Of a DNA stretch of 64,000 bases, positions 13,879-25,290 are shown one piece after another (positions within the stretch are counted from its first letter, which is position 1; the number at the start of each line of letters is the position of its first letter). The position numbers and the translations under genes are program-made. Below the pieces are notes generated by a model that saw only the letters and a list, made by a program, of their open reading frames with translations, ran no database searches and was not told the origin of the DNA. The DNA comes from Ascarosepion bandense (Eukaryota; Mollusca; Cephalopoda; Sepiida; Sepiidae): the NCBI GenBank assembly GCA_037127315.1, contig JBBBDQ010001456.1:800001-864000 (forward strand), given 5' to 3'.

Positions 13879-14360
13879 CTGCAAAAGTAGTCAATAAGGT
13901 AATAAATGTGAAAAAATTGAATAATAAGAATACATAATTTATAATATATGTGGTGCAGAAGATCCAAGATAGTACATAAAAACCAAACATAAATCTTACG
14001 TAATCAAACAATTTTTTCTTACATCTATTTACATAATTTATTAGTATAATAGAACAAACATAACACATGGTGAGTGAGCAGCACTGCCATATTGAGAAGT
14101 AAAGTTTCTTAGTAATTTTAATGTTTCATGGGTAACTGATGATTGTTGTTAGACTTGTTTTGATGGTTGAATAAAGATGTTTACTACTGTTATACTACTT
14201 AATCAAGATCTTTCTAACTTATGAATACATTTCACCAGACCTATCAGCTGGATGTGAGCACTAAAAATGCAAAACACAAAATAAAAAAGTTGTCTTCCTG
14301 ATTCTAAGCATCACATCTGGTCCACAAAAATCCTCTCAAAAATATCCCCTGCTAAAAAAA
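13879..14360. other. Start of last intron, no feature seen
   Basis: AT-rich intron sequence just upstream (in gene sense) of the terminal exon. It contains the polypyrimidine/AG acceptor context at its left edge and no recognisable element. Confidence 0.6.
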
Positions 14361-14870
14361 AAGAAGAAAAAAAAAGGGGTGTGCCTGGGAGACTATACCT
14401 GTTAAACCAAAGATATAAAATGGCACTCCTTGCTGACAACAGGCAGTCCAGCAACAACAACTCAGTCTTGTCACACAATCACCAAACACCTCACCTGCAT
14501 CAATTTCAACCCTAAAGAAGGGCATACATCAAACCATACCAACAGCTACACATGACTTCACTAATTTACTCCAGACCTATCTCCTGAACCCAAGAAATTG
14601 GTCAACTCCTAACCCTACTGACAATGTCCTTACATCTAATTGCTTTCCTTATCAACAGCAACTAAGGCACCACATATGAACAATTTTTACTACCTTTCAT
14701 ACAACTATGTACATATTCTGAATTTTAACCAATACGTGTTGAAATCTTAATCTTTCTTTATTCTTTTCCTTTGCAACCAAATGTTCATTATAACACTACT
14801 AATCCCTTTGAGGGGAAAGAAAGATTTAGATTAAATTAACTGACTGTAAACAATTTAAAGGGTTAATAGT
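14361..14870. other. Compositional island in intron, unclassified repeat-like DNA
   Basis: After a purine run, the sequence becomes clearly richer in C and in CA/AAC words than the AT-rich surroundings, from about 14385 to 14660. It contains no convincing frame. It directly precedes the gag remnant of the gypsy element, so it may be leader sequence of that element or an independent repeat. I do not recognise it. Confidence 0.3.
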
Positions 14871-14898
14871 AAAAAAAGATGCAGAAATACAGACATGA

Positions 14899-15420
14899 AT
14901 GCTAATAAAACTTGAACAGAATAATAAGCTTAAACCACAGGAAATATTGGATGAATGTCAGAGAATCCCGAATCTGAGACACAATGCCGAAAAAATTCAA
15001 GAAAAATTGTGCATACCAAAGAAAAATGTGAAAAAAAGAAAATTAATTCATGCTTTAGATGTGGAAGGTTACATCTCTGAGATGACTGTCCCTTTATGAA
15101 TTCGAAATGTTACAAGTGTGGAAAAGTGGGATATAAAAAGTTACACTGTAAAACAAGGAAAAGTTCTCACAGAAAAAGATTGTGATGGAAAAAATAATTG
15201 CAGAAAACCAAAGAAAATTTGAAAATGTGAAAATTACTAATGTGGATGTAAAAATGCAACTAGACACTGGTAGTGATATCACAATCAATGAAACTACATG
15301 AAAAGCAAATGGAAAACCTATATTAAAAAAGACTTCAAAAGTCGCAAGTAGCACATCAGATGGAAATTATTTTTTATTGGCGAAATACCTTCTAATGTTT
15401 TATTCCATAACTAACTCACT
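14899..15420 (+). pseudogene. gypsy gag zinc knuckles and aspartic protease remnant
   Basis: The first frame resembles the end of a K02A2.6-type gag, with an ECQRIPNLRHNAEKI-like segment. Near 15052-15150 a frame then reads two CCHC-type knuckles: CFRCGR..., with one residue missing and an in-frame stop, and CYKCGKVGY, with the His changed to Tyr. These normally bind genomic RNA. At about 15240-15300 a protease core follows (MQLDTGSDITIIN), keeping the DTGS catalytic motif. Stops and frame changes show that no protein can be made. Confidence 0.8.
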
Positions 15421-15579
15421 TGTTATGGAATAAACTAACTTGTGTTAAAAAATGCTACAAACTTATTCAGTATTGAATGGATATGTGAGATTTAGTTATA
15501 AAACATAAGTGGACAAGCAACCAGTTTAAAAATGAAAATTTAAAGGACAAATTGAAAAAGTGTTTTCAGGATGTTCTGT

Positions 15580-16528
15580 CAGATGAGTTGGGTCAATGTT
15601 ACAAATTTAAAGTGAAATTTCAAGTGAAAAAGTGTCAGTGTTTAAACTGAAACAAAGTATACCATTTGCAGCCTTGGATAAAGTCAATGAAGAATTAGAC
15701 AGGCTTGAAAAAATAGGTGCAATTGAAAAGATTAACTATTCAAAATGGGTATCATCAACAGAGTATGTACAGAAAAAAATAATAAAATTTGAGTATTTCA
15801 ACAGGGTTAAATAAGTGTTCAGAACCTCATAACTACCTATTACCAAGTTCAGAGGAAATTGTTGCAAAGCTTTTTCAAAGCTGGATCTTTCTGAAGCATA
15901 TTTACAAATACAGGTTGAAGAAAAATGTTCAGAATTAACAACTATAAATATGCACAAAGAATAGGATAAGTTCAACCAACTAACTTTTGGCATAAAAGTG
16001 GCTCCAGCTATATTTCAACAAACAATGTATACCATGCTTGCAGATTGTGATTTCGCAGTTGCTTATCTGGGGAACAATATATCAGGCATGTGAAAACTTT
16101 TTTGAAAAAATACTAGAGTATGGGTTCAAACTCAGTGAGGAAAAGTGAAAATTGTTTTTGCCTAAAATCAAGTACCTAGAACAAATCATTGACAAAAATG
16201 GTTATCAACCAAATCTGTTAAGGCCAAGTGCAGTTAAGAACATGCCTCCCCAACAAATATTACTCAGTTACAAGCATTTCTGAGACTAGCAAACTATTAT
16301 CAAATTTATCTATCTAATATGCAGAATTTGAGAGGTCCACTGAACAATTTACTTAAAAAAGGTATAAAAGAGAACTGGACTGACAAGTGTCAAAAGGTGT
16401 TTGAAGAAATAAAGAAAATACTAACATCAGACTTATCATTAATGCACTACACTCCAAAAGCAGAAATCATATTGGCTTTAGATGCTAGTGATTATGGTAT
16501 AGGTGTAACCGTATTTTTAAATGGCTAG
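15580..16528 (+). pseudogene. gypsy reverse transcriptase remnant, with start of RNase H
   Basis: Reading through frames gives the reverse transcriptase fingers (FAALDKVNEELDRLEKIGAI near 15668), a KLDLSEAYLQIQVEE-like segment near 15880, and FNQLTFGIKVAPAIFQQ near 15970. The YxDD region near 16060 is damaged (AYLGNN in place of YLDD). A connection segment follows (RGPLNNLLKKG), then the first RNase H aspartate (ALDASDYGIG, about 16475). It ends where foreign sequence begins. In the family this enzyme copies element RNA to DNA; this copy is inactive by inspection. Confidence 0.85.
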
Positions 16529-17433
16529 TATTAATTTTAAGTGATTTTCAAGATGAGAAGAGATTTCTCTAAAATTGGAGAATACAATTATTTTTGTTGA
16601 GTAAAGTAGTCAAGATGTTAACAAGTGGAAAATACAGATACAGGAATCACTGAGTGCAAAATTCTTTTGTTGAGAGAAGCAAGCAAAATTTATCAAAGTT
16701 AGTTACCTAATTCTAATCAAAATATTTGTCAATGAGTTTTGAAATATGGCTTTGAGAATTTCCTGTACACTGATTACCAGGACAGCTGGTAAGAACAGAC
16801 AATGACAGAGAGTGGGCTTTCCTCCTCTTCCCCTGAAAATTGAAATGTTAAATGTAATTGTTTTCATTTCCAGCTAGTAAGAGTTATACAGTGAGGGAAA
16901 TAGAAAACCCATACTTAACTTCACCCCCAACCCCCGGGTCTGGGTGCTTGTTTAAGAAAACCAGAGTGCAAGACAAAATGAATTAGTTCGAACCAGAGTT
17001 TGGAATGAGAAGGTTAGAAAGAGATAAGTTAGAGGAAGTGATTTGAATAGCAGTTTGAATAACACGGTTGGACTGAAACGGGCATGCTGCTAAAAGTAAA
17101 CCCCAACTCAGAAAACATTGTTACTGAAGTAATTTTAAAATACCAGCCAACTAATATCTTTTTCATCACTTACTTGTAATTATTCAATATATATAAATAT
17201 ATATAAATCTACACCGTATCATTGCAGTCTTAAATCTGGTTTTCATTATATACCAATCCCTCGCGTGTCTAGACCAGCCTCATCAAGTGATAATAAGCAA
17301 TCCTGCTTTGGTTAATCAGAGATCAACAACACAACGTGGACACAATCAACCAAAGGCCAGGAGTCATGTTATAGAGGAGCAGTAATTTTACATAATTATG
17401 ATGAGAGTAACATGAAGGCTGTTGCACATGCTT
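16529..17433. mobile_element. Unidentified insertion splitting gypsy RNase H
   Basis: Gypsy homology stops near 16520 and resumes near 17800 with the KKFHKFI-like RNase H segment. The block between is not gypsy. Its right part is a SINE with its own target duplication. The rest, about 900 bp, has a G/C-richer segment (about 16780-17110) and is not recognised. It may be a separate, older insertion into which the SINE later jumped. Its ends are estimates. Confidence 0.5.
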
Positions 17434-17445
17434 TGTGCACTGATT

Positions 17446-17754
17446 CAGTCAGGTAAGTGCCATACATGATGCACGCTTTGAGCAATCATGTCTCGAAAGG
17501 GACATGACTGACTGGGCAGAAGATTATCTCGCAGCAAGTTGCCATTGCTTTCTGCAGTAGACTGGTTGCCAACCAAGGCTATAGAACCTAATGTGTCCTG
17601 TTATTTAACCCATAACTGGAGGGAAGAGATAGATTAATACCTTTCCCAAGGGTATTTGTGTGTAAGTGAATGCAAGAAATTCAACTGGAATTTGAACTCG
17701 GCTCCCCGATTTGTCGCTCCAAGTCGATATCTATTGCACCACAATGCACATCCA
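17446..17754 (-). mobile_element. tRNA-derived SINE, second copy (inverted), with 12-bp target duplication
   Basis: Reverse-complement copy of the SINE at 11670. The tRNA-like head with A/B-box-like motifs lies at the high-coordinate end (about 17680-17754), and the hairpin tail at the low end. It is flanked by TGTGCACTGATT (17434-17445) and TGTGCACTTATT (17755-17766), 11 of 12 matching, consistent with an older insertion than the copy with a perfect duplication. Confidence 0.88.
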
Positions 17755-17789
17755 TGTGCACTTATTACCAGGACAGATTTCAACATTTA

Positions 17790-19380
17790 CTACTACCAGA
17801 AGAAAAAAAACTACAGCCAGATCAAAAAAGTGACATTAGCAAAAATATTTACAGTAAAAAATTTCATAAATTTATACACAAAAAGAATTTTCAGCTGCAA
17901 GTAGACCACAGACCTCTATTATAAATTCATAAAATGATTCATAAAAAAAAATCCTTAACTATACAGCCAATAGATTACAATGCTGTGGTACCATCTTATT
18001 AAATTACGATTTTAGGATGGAATACCAACAGTTCAAAACATTTGGACATTTGGATGGGTTATCAATATTGATACTATAAAAGAATGAACTGTTGTTGCAT
18101 TACTAAAAAGTGAAATGGAAATTAAAAATATATTATGCAATGTAGTATGCAAATTACCAGTTACCCTGGAAGAAATAAAAGTAAAAGCAGAACAAGACAT
18201 GTTTATTGCAGAAATAAAAAAAATGACTAAAAAAAAGTAAGGAAGAACGTAATCCAGACTTTACTCAGAAGTTTACTCACTATGTTAGGCAACACTGATG
18301 TTCATACAAATAATTATAATACTGTAAAAAAAAAATCTTTTATGAGAAGCTATGTATTCTGGACCAAAAAGGATTAAGAGATTGAAAAATAGTAAAAGCC
18401 TGCAGAGGTTATGCTTTGGCAGCAAAACCACCTACCACAAAATTACAACCTTGGCCAAAGACAGATACTCCATGGTCAAGACTGCACATAGATTTTGCAG
18501 GTCCAAAAAAAAGATCACATTATCTTGTGTTAGTAAATAACTCTACTAAGTTGGCTGATATTTGTAAGTGCAAAAAAACAAACTTCTATGGTTAGATTGA
18601 ATTTTTTACACAAACTGTTTGTAAGATATGGCATTCTAAATGCCATAGCCTTGAATAATAGTACAATTCGCTGCTTACGAATTTGAAGATTTTTGTCAAA
18701 TGTTCTCAACTGAACATATTACTACCATGCCATATCACCCAAGGTCAAATTCACACACTGAATAGTTTGTGGGTACTTTTAAGAGAGCTTTGAAAAAGCA
18801 AGTAATGAAAAACTGAGTAAAGAATCACTAGAAAATGTTTAGAGAGTATACCAGCTAACACTAAATCCCAATACACCACCAGGCACGTCGCCAGCAAAAT
18901 TGATGTTTGCAAGAAAAATGAAATCAGTGTTTGACAAGTTGTTACCAGGTCAAAAAAGACTAAATCTTTCAAAATTGGCAAAAAAAGTGTTTTTCAGAGT
19001 ATATAAAACTAGAAGAGAAATGTGGGAAGAATTAGAAAATTAGAAAAGATGATGTGTATGGTAAAAGGAAAAAATGGAAACACAAAAGACAACACCATTA
19101 GTTAAAAAAAAGGTTTACTGAAGAAAGGCCTCCAAGAAAGGAAGGACCTACACAAGTACTTCATGATGTTTTTGATGTACCAACACCAAGAATTTGTTGA
19201 CTGTACAAGTATGATTACCAGAAAAAGGAAACGTACAGAAAATGTAGAGGTTGACCCAAAATATAAAAAATACAAATTTCAGTATGTTGACAAACTTGCC
19301 AGAAAGAAGAGGGGGTGGATTCTAATAAATAAAATAAAATATTTACTAACAAAAAGAAATCTTAAAAGGGGAGGGGGAAC
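17790..19380 (+). pseudogene. gypsy RNase H end and integrase remnant
   Basis: RNase H resumes with KKFHKFIHKKNFQLQVDHRPLL (about 17856-17923) and a NYDFRMEY-like segment near 18005. The integrase follows. A zinc-domain end and CRGCALAAKPPTTK-like stretch lie near 18395-18430, and the catalytic core start (PWSRLHIDFAGP) near 18465-18510. Further core and tail pieces, such as PYHPRSNSHTE near 18735 and TPPGTSPAKLMFARKM near 18875, appear in different frames. Many stops interrupt it. The tail reaches the purine tract near 19366. Confidence 0.82.
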
Positions 19381-19849
19381 ATTGTAGAGTAAATAATACA
19401 TCCTCACCCCCAGTAACACAAATGAACTAACCTAGATGCCTTAGATAAAGAACTTCAAGTGAGTTTGAAAAATTATGTTGGTGTCAATCAACAGTATTTC
19501 TAACAGATGTCACGGCAAGTAGCATAAGCAAGACTTAACATTATAACTGCTAGAAAGCAAATTATCTATATATTAATACCATAGTATCTACGTGTGTTAC
19601 TCTCTAGAAAGAGATATAAATGCACACACAAACATAAAAAATGAAACATAGGAACATTGCACAACATACACACAAATTATAATCAGTGGCAATTCTGGTC
19701 TCTCAGTTGGCCCTTTCTACTTTTATAAGCTTCAAAAATTTATGAAACTGATCAGTCTCTGAAATTAAATTTGAAAGTAAAAATCAAAGCAATATAGCAT
19801 GATGAATACTAGGTTTTTTTATTAGTATCAGAGATGCAATCTCTGAATG

Positions 19850-20155
19850 GGCATGTAAAAAATAATAAAATACTAATAAAAATCCTAGTACATATATTGG
19901 TTTTACTACAACCACACTCTCCCGTAGACTTACATGTCATCTTTCTGATCAGAGTACTATTAAACAACATTTCTCTGAAAAACATAAACATGTAGGTAAT
20001 ATCAGACAGACTTTGGTCAACAATACAGTGATACTTACTCATACACACAATAAGAGGAACCTGCAGATATTGGAAGCCATGTACATCAAATCTAAACAAC
20101 CAACACTCAATAAAATCAACTTTAAATCCGGAAATAACATATTACATTGCATTTG
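19850..20155 (+). pseudogene. GIY-YIG endonuclease domain of a Penelope-like element (fragment)
   Basis: In one plus-strand frame the sequence reads YIGFTTTTLSRRLT, then HLSDQSTIKQHFSEKHKHVG, then NLQILEAMYIKSKQPTLN before a stop near 20155. The YIG with a downstream arginine, the HF..KHKH block and the EA..IK...P.LN end are the pattern of GIY-YIG domains at the C-terminus of Penelope-like polyproteins. The domain nicks target DNA in those elements. The upstream half and the reverse transcriptase are not seen. Confidence 0.72.
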
Positions 20156-20543
20156 ACTACAGTTTTGTTGTCATTTCGCGCTATCACGCGGTGTGACGTC
20201 ATAAAACCGCATTGCAAATTCAAGAACTGCGTTTATTATTTTTGGTAACTATTGCCATTGCCAAGCAGAGTTTTATGTCAACACAAAATAAAATCGTCGG
20301 TGATGGTGGATGTTATAATATTTCAGTCAAAACAACCTCTCTGAAGATGGCTCATGTGAGCCGAAAGCTTAGAAAAAAATCAATAAATAATTATCCAAAT
20401 GTTGGAGAATTTTTGTCTTTATTTTCAACTGAAATTAAAGCAAAAATACGACGTTTAAAACGGCTCATGATTAAACATAATAGACAATCATTGTCTCTTA
20501 TATTTAACAGCATATGCTTAGAAAATGACTTGCTGCCTCGATA

Positions 20544-20546
<3 letters not shown>

Positions 20547-20602
<56 letters not shown>
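20547..20602. repeat. (TA)n(CA)n microsatellite next to a splice donor
   Basis: About 18 TA units run into about 10 CA units. The repeat ends about 24 bp from the host exon whose donor lies at 20625-20624, and it may be the tail of the Penelope-like insertion. On the minus transcript it reads (UG)n(UA)n beginning about 23 nt inside the intron. Confidence 0.95.
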
Positions 20603-20625
20603 TGGAATGACAGAAATTTTCTTAC

Positions 20626-20790
20626 CGAGATCCCTGGTGGTGTTGTTGTTGTATTAACTCTATTTTGCCAAGAAAGAGATTTCTTTATTTGAGGCATGTT
20701 AATTGGGATTGGAGTTGATGGCCCTTCTTTTAAGTAATTTCCAGAGTTGGTCGTTGAAGAGTCTACAGATTGGCTTAAGTATCGATGTTC
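20626..20790 (-). CDS. ZNF704-like: ZNF704/ZNF395/SLC2A4RG-family transcription factor, internal exon
   Basis: Internal exon of exactly 55 codons, phase 0 at both ends. The acceptor is TTTTTAAAG (AG at 20792-20791) and the donor is GTAAGA (GT at 20625-20624). The open frame continues on both sides only as low-complexity intron reading. The product is Ser/Thr/Pro/Asn-rich (SQSVDSSTTNSG, EGPSTPIPINMP, then KKSLSWQN), so it is probably a disordered linker between the acidic box and the C-clamp. The KKSLSWQN motif has a basic residue before serine and could be a phosphorylation site; that is inference. It joins the exon at 27230 (GlnLysLys end) and the terminal exon at 13878. Confidence 0.85.
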
Positions 20791-22590
20791 CTTTAAAAAT
20801 AGAAAACAAATGGAGAATATATCTCCATCAAAATAGGAACAATCAAAGGATATTTTAATTATTAAATTATACTTTTTAACCTTTTTAGAACTTTCAAAAT
20901 TTTGGTTAAAGATTTTTTTTTCTTGCATTTTGACCATAAATTTGTATAGGAAATTTTAGTGCATTTTGTGTTGTAATTTGGAAATTCTGGCAAAAACCAG
21001 ATAATTATCAATTTTTATGAAGCTTTCAGGATTCACTCACAAATGAATTATATTATTTTTTAAATGTTTCTTATTGATAAAGAAACATTTCAAAAATATT
21101 TTGTTTTTACATCTGTTACTCCACATTTATTTAACTTCATGAAAATTTGAGAAATTTCATTTTTATAGAGCTTAATGTTTATATTAGTTATAAGCACAAG
21201 GCCTTGAAGAATTTAAATCAATAATTTTTTTGTCAAACAGAATCCCCTGTTACAGAAAAGTCACTCTGCATCATAAAATAATGCAATAAACCTAAGATAT
21301 TATTTAATCAGAAAACATTTAATTGCTTTTACGAATAAGATATATTATGGATATTATTGTCTTAAGAAAAAATAATTTTCAGTGAATAATGAATTGTTTT
21401 AGAATTGTTTTCATTTCTAAAAACATTTAATTTATCTGTATTAATTTTTAATGGTTATGTGATATTGTTATTCAGTAAAAACTGTATTTACTAATAATAA
21501 ATGAAAAAAAGCTTACTACAATTAAGTGACTCCAAATATTTAAAAAGTATTTTAAATTATTTGTGTGTATATAAACATGCTGATATTTGAAAATAACAAT
21601 GTTAATTATAGTAAATTTAAAATTTATTGGTAATTTTCAAACATTTTCTCAGCAAGTGTCATTGCAAGTAAGACTATAAAACCAAAGTACCTAAAATTTA
21701 AAAAAACAATACTATATTACTTAGAATTATTTTCCTAAATTTTTAAGATTAAGGTAGTTTAAAAATTATATAAAAAAAGTGTTCACATTGTATTTGAATA
21801 ATTATTAGTTTAATTCTCTTTACTTACAAATGTCAGGTTATTAATGAATGTGTTAACACATGTTAACACATGTGTTAACACCTTATAAAAACACCCATCT
21901 CCATGTTACAAAGTGCTTTTCTGCAATATTTTAAATTAAAAGTAACCTTTATTTTAATTCAGATTAATTAAACTTTAAATCAGTTAATCTTCCTCAAGTT
22001 TCAAAAATGTATATAATTCAATAAAAAGAATTTACACTATTTACATTATTCAGACTTTTGAGGACAATAAATGTAAATAGTGTAAATACTACTTAATCTC
22101 AGAAATACAGACAAAGAGAATTTTGTTGTGTTAATAGAGTTGACTATTTAGCAATCTTATTAGCAATATTAATCAATTTTATTGATTTAAAAAAAATCAT
22201 TCCAATCAATTTAAATTCATTTTAAAATACAGTAAAAATATTTTTTATTGAAAATTTTAAATTTAATCTATTAGTTTGAAATTAAAACTAAAATAAATGC
22301 TTCAAAAAAGATTTTTCAATTTTAAAATGCATCTTAAATCTGAGTTATCACTTTTCTTTAGAGGTGCCTATATATTTAAAAATGATTTATTTTATGTAAT
22401 GTACATTAACAATATAACTAGTTTATATGTTATAGATTATTCACACTATAGATAACTTTTTAGTAATTTATACTATATTAGCTAGAAACAATATACATTT
22501 TTAAATTTTTCTTTGTATGTACCATTAAATTAAAAAGGTAGAATGTCACTTTCAATCCAATATGAAAATTTGTTTTTCATATTATATATG
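20791..22590. other. AT-rich intron, small inverted repeats only
   Basis: No protein remnant is seen. A 20-bp perfect palindrome (TGTTAACACATGTGTTAACA, 21861-21880) and an 18-bp perfect hairpin (22030-22087, listed separately) are the only structured items found. Confidence 0.6.
22030..22087. repeat. 18-bp perfect inverted repeat with 22-bp loop
   Basis: The left arm 22030-22047 (ATTTACACTATTTACATT) is the exact reverse complement of 22070-22087. It could be the core of a small MITE or simply a hairpin; no target duplication was identified. Confidence 0.8.
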
Positions 22591-22599
22591 TTCTCTCTG

Positions 22600-24200
22600 T
22601 TTTTAGTTTTAAAGCATAATAATGATCACATGTCTACATGAGGAATAGTATTTCCTTTCATATAGTCAATATCAAAATCAAAAGCAATACGTTTTATGCA
22701 AATCTTCAAATTTTAGAAGATGTAACTTTTAGTAATTTCTTCTTTAGATTAAAAATAAATTCTAAAGTCTTTTGATTGGACTTTAGTAAAAATGTTCTAC
22801 CTAATAAGAATTGACAAGCACTAATAGTGTTCCATATGATCACTGGAGCCCTTTTTTGTCTATATTTGAATAGTTGAATTTGTTTGTCTTCTAGAGAAGA
22901 ATTTTACTGAGTGTCTTTCCTGAAATAAAATTGCTAATATGAAATGTCCACTTGTATTTAGTATGACATCCTTCTTCAGATCAAAAATTGGCAAAGTTTA
23001 ACAAACATACCAGTAAAAAATGGTGAATTAAAAGGATGGTTTTTCTCTTAACACCTCTATTGCTATATACTCCCCCCAGTGATTTTTATTATCAAAAGCT
23101 ATTTTTTTAAATCTTAACAGACTCTAAATATATGAAATTGGATTTATACATTTTGTTTTTCAAGAATTGACAAAAACATTAAACAATGGTTTATTTATTA
23201 GGTTGTTTATTTACAAGAATAATTTTATATTTACAAGATTATGAAAATATGGGAACTGTCTACAATACAATGTTTATTATTTCCTATATTATAAAAAAAT
23301 AATTATAAAAAACAATAATTTTTTTAATAATTTTATAAAAATGTCTTAACTATAGACTAAGAATATTTAAATAAACATATGACAAGTAACTAAACCCAGT
23401 TACTAAATCATTAAATTTTGGCCCACAAATTTTCACAATGGGTTTCTTATAGCAAAGGCATTTTCTAAACTTTGTTGTTTGCTATATAGCAGCCCATTTA
23501 AATTCAACAGTTTTTTTTTTCACCCAAACTGAAAGAAAGCACAATCTATTCTGAATACTTTGATAAATATCTACTGTAGAAATAGACTAAACCCAAAAGG
23601 ATTCTAATTCTTTGTCATTGATAGAAGCAGACACATTTAATATTTTTGTATTAAACTTAGGTCTAGTGAAATACCATCTTTTGAAATTTGATTTCCAAGG
23701 TATATTTTTCTATAATTCTTCTTATTAATGGTTATACCAGCCATTCTTAATCTATTTATTACATCATTGATTTTGGATTCCAATTCTTTGTTGATATCTT
23801 GATATATTATCCTATTTTTTTAGGTTTACACTTAACTATAGTAATTTATATTACTCACTGAAATATGGCACTTGCCATTTTTACCTCATAAGATATTTGA
23901 GTCCATCTAAAGAAATCTATGGAGGTGTGAATAGTTAGGATTTCCTTAAAATTATCAGCAGCTTAAATTTGGTAAGAAGCAGTTTTAAGATCAATTTTTG
24001 CAAAGAATTTCATTTCTGTTAATACATGTAGTGCAGATTCAATATTTGGAACTAGATATCAATCTGAATAGATGTTATGGCTCATACTTAATTTTTAATC
24101 TCACAAATATGTAAATCACCATCTAGTTTTCTCAATATAACTATTAGTTGACCAGGGGAAACGTTTTAAAAAGCCGTTCCACTTTTCTTTTTTTTTTTTT
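22600..24200 (-). pseudogene. gypsy reverse transcriptase and RNase H remnant
   Basis: Minus-strand pieces include a VIVRKLDGDLHIC-like segment near 24140, EMKFFAKIDLKTASYQI near 23985, an FFRWTQISYEVKMASAIFQ-like segment near 23900, and a connection region with KPIVKI near 23440. RNase H pieces include FLLGRTFLLKSNQKTLEFIF near 22790 and FDFDIDYMKGNTIPHVDM near 22660. The order and wording are those of gypsy pol. There are many stops; the copy is dead. Confidence 0.7.
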
Positions 24201-24679
24201 TGTAATTTTGCAAAATGTGACTCAGTAGCTTGTGAGATTCAAAATATGAGAGGCTATCATTTTCTTTCAATTTAATATTTGTTTTATAATCTTTTAACAT
24301 TCAAATTTCCATTGAATCTAAATTTATTGCATTAATTAACCATGTACTATTAACATTAAGTACATCAATTTCCATGAGGCCATACATTTTCTTACAATCA
24401 ACAACTACAATGGGTACTATTTCAAATCAAGTGTCTGTTTCAAACATTCTTTCAAAGTATCCCAATACATTTATGCTTGAACCATCAAAGTGTCAAAAGT
24501 TACTCTTACTTAACTTAGGCTTACCAATTTGTTTCCCAAAATTGAAAAGGACTTCATTACCAGTGCCAATTTGTATAGGCAAGTTTACACTATTGAATTT
24601 GACTTTAATGTATTCTTTTTTTCTGTAGTGACAAATTTTCATTTTGACTTTTGGATTTTCTTCCATTTTTTTAACCAAT

Positions 24680-25290
24680 TCTATACTTTTCTTTTTAAAC
24701 TTACACACTGTGTGAAATTATTTTTCTTTTGACATATTTTGCATAGTTGTCCAGATCCTAAGCACTTTTCTCTTTTTTGTTCATGTTTGAAATTACAATA
24801 TTTGCATTTTAGTTTGGTTTTCTTTATCATATATGTATCTGCAATTTCCTCTTGATTTTGAATAGTTATATAATTGTATAATATCAATTCATAAATTCAG
24901 CAATATTTCACACAATTATATTTCCAACATTCTATAGGTATGAGAAGTGTTGTACATGCCAATAATAAATCTTAACTGGGTTAATTGTTATTCTCTGATT
25001 CTTTTGGATTCACAGTATCTGCTAACCTCTCTTATCCTATGTAAAGAAATTGTAATTGGTTCATCAGCCTCTAGTTTTAAAGACATGAACTTTGTGAGTT
25101 TGTTCTGCAATAACCAATGTCTTTTTTAGTCTAATATTTTTCTTGACTATCTTCCTTGAATATTAACTCTTTCAATTCTTTCGGATATACCATTAATGAA
25201 TTTATCCTGCTAGAAGCTAAAAATAAATCAGTGATTTCATTTTCACTTCTGGCTTTGTTGTCATTTAATTTTTTCAGTCTATAATGGATA
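24680..25290 (-). pseudogene. gypsy gag end with Cys/His knuckles (fragment)
   Basis: The minus-strand frame 24887-24681 reads KCKYCNFKHEQKREKCLGSG followed by LCKICQKKNNFTQC. This is a CxxCxxxH...C knuckle plus a CxxCxxxxN...C knuckle with the His replaced. Upstream frames towards 25290 resemble the LREVSRYCESKR and ISERIERV segments that precede the knuckles in gypsy gag proteins. Such knuckles bind element RNA in the particle. It is broken by frameshifts. Confidence 0.65.

Larger units (their letters stand above)
14899..19380 (+). mobile_element. Degenerate Ty3/gypsy LTR retrotransposon, K02A2.6-like, internal region
   Basis: Ordered remnants of gag end, protease, reverse transcriptase, RNase H and integrase lie on the plus strand, antisense to the host gene. 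All are broken by stops and frameshifts. The RNase H part is split by an inserted block (about 16529-17779) that includes a SINE. A strong purine tract (AAAAGGGGAGGGGGAA, about 19366-19381) follows the last pol remnant. It is the expected primer for plus-strand synthesis just before a 3' LTR, which could begin at the TGTAG near 19384. No matching 5' LTR was found upstream, so the left end is truncated or too diverged. The gag-PR-RT-RH-IN order is the normal Ty3/gypsy order, unlike the element at 47.7 kb. Confidence 0.85.
19690..20603 (+). mobile_element. Penelope-like retroelement, 3' end remnant
   Basis: The plus strand encodes the end of a GIY-YIG endonuclease domain (19850-20155) followed by an unusually CpG-containing 3' segment with a GAAGATGGCTCATG...GCCGAAAG motif (about 20345-20372). 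It ends in a TA/CA microsatellite. Penelope-like elements carry a reverse transcriptase plus a C-terminal GIY-YIG nuclease; only the C-terminal part remains. The left boundary is approximate. The right end lies only about 25 bp from a coding exon of the host gene. Confidence 0.72.

Noticed and set aside
13662..13937. Plus-strand open frame of 91 codons over the terminal exon
   Set aside because: The minus strand carries the conserved C-clamp with a proper acceptor and stop; the plus frame is a shadow.
21849..21882. TGTTAACA-rich cluster as a possible transcription-factor site array
   Set aside because: A short palindromic cluster in AT-rich intron; nothing beyond self-complementarity supports binding.
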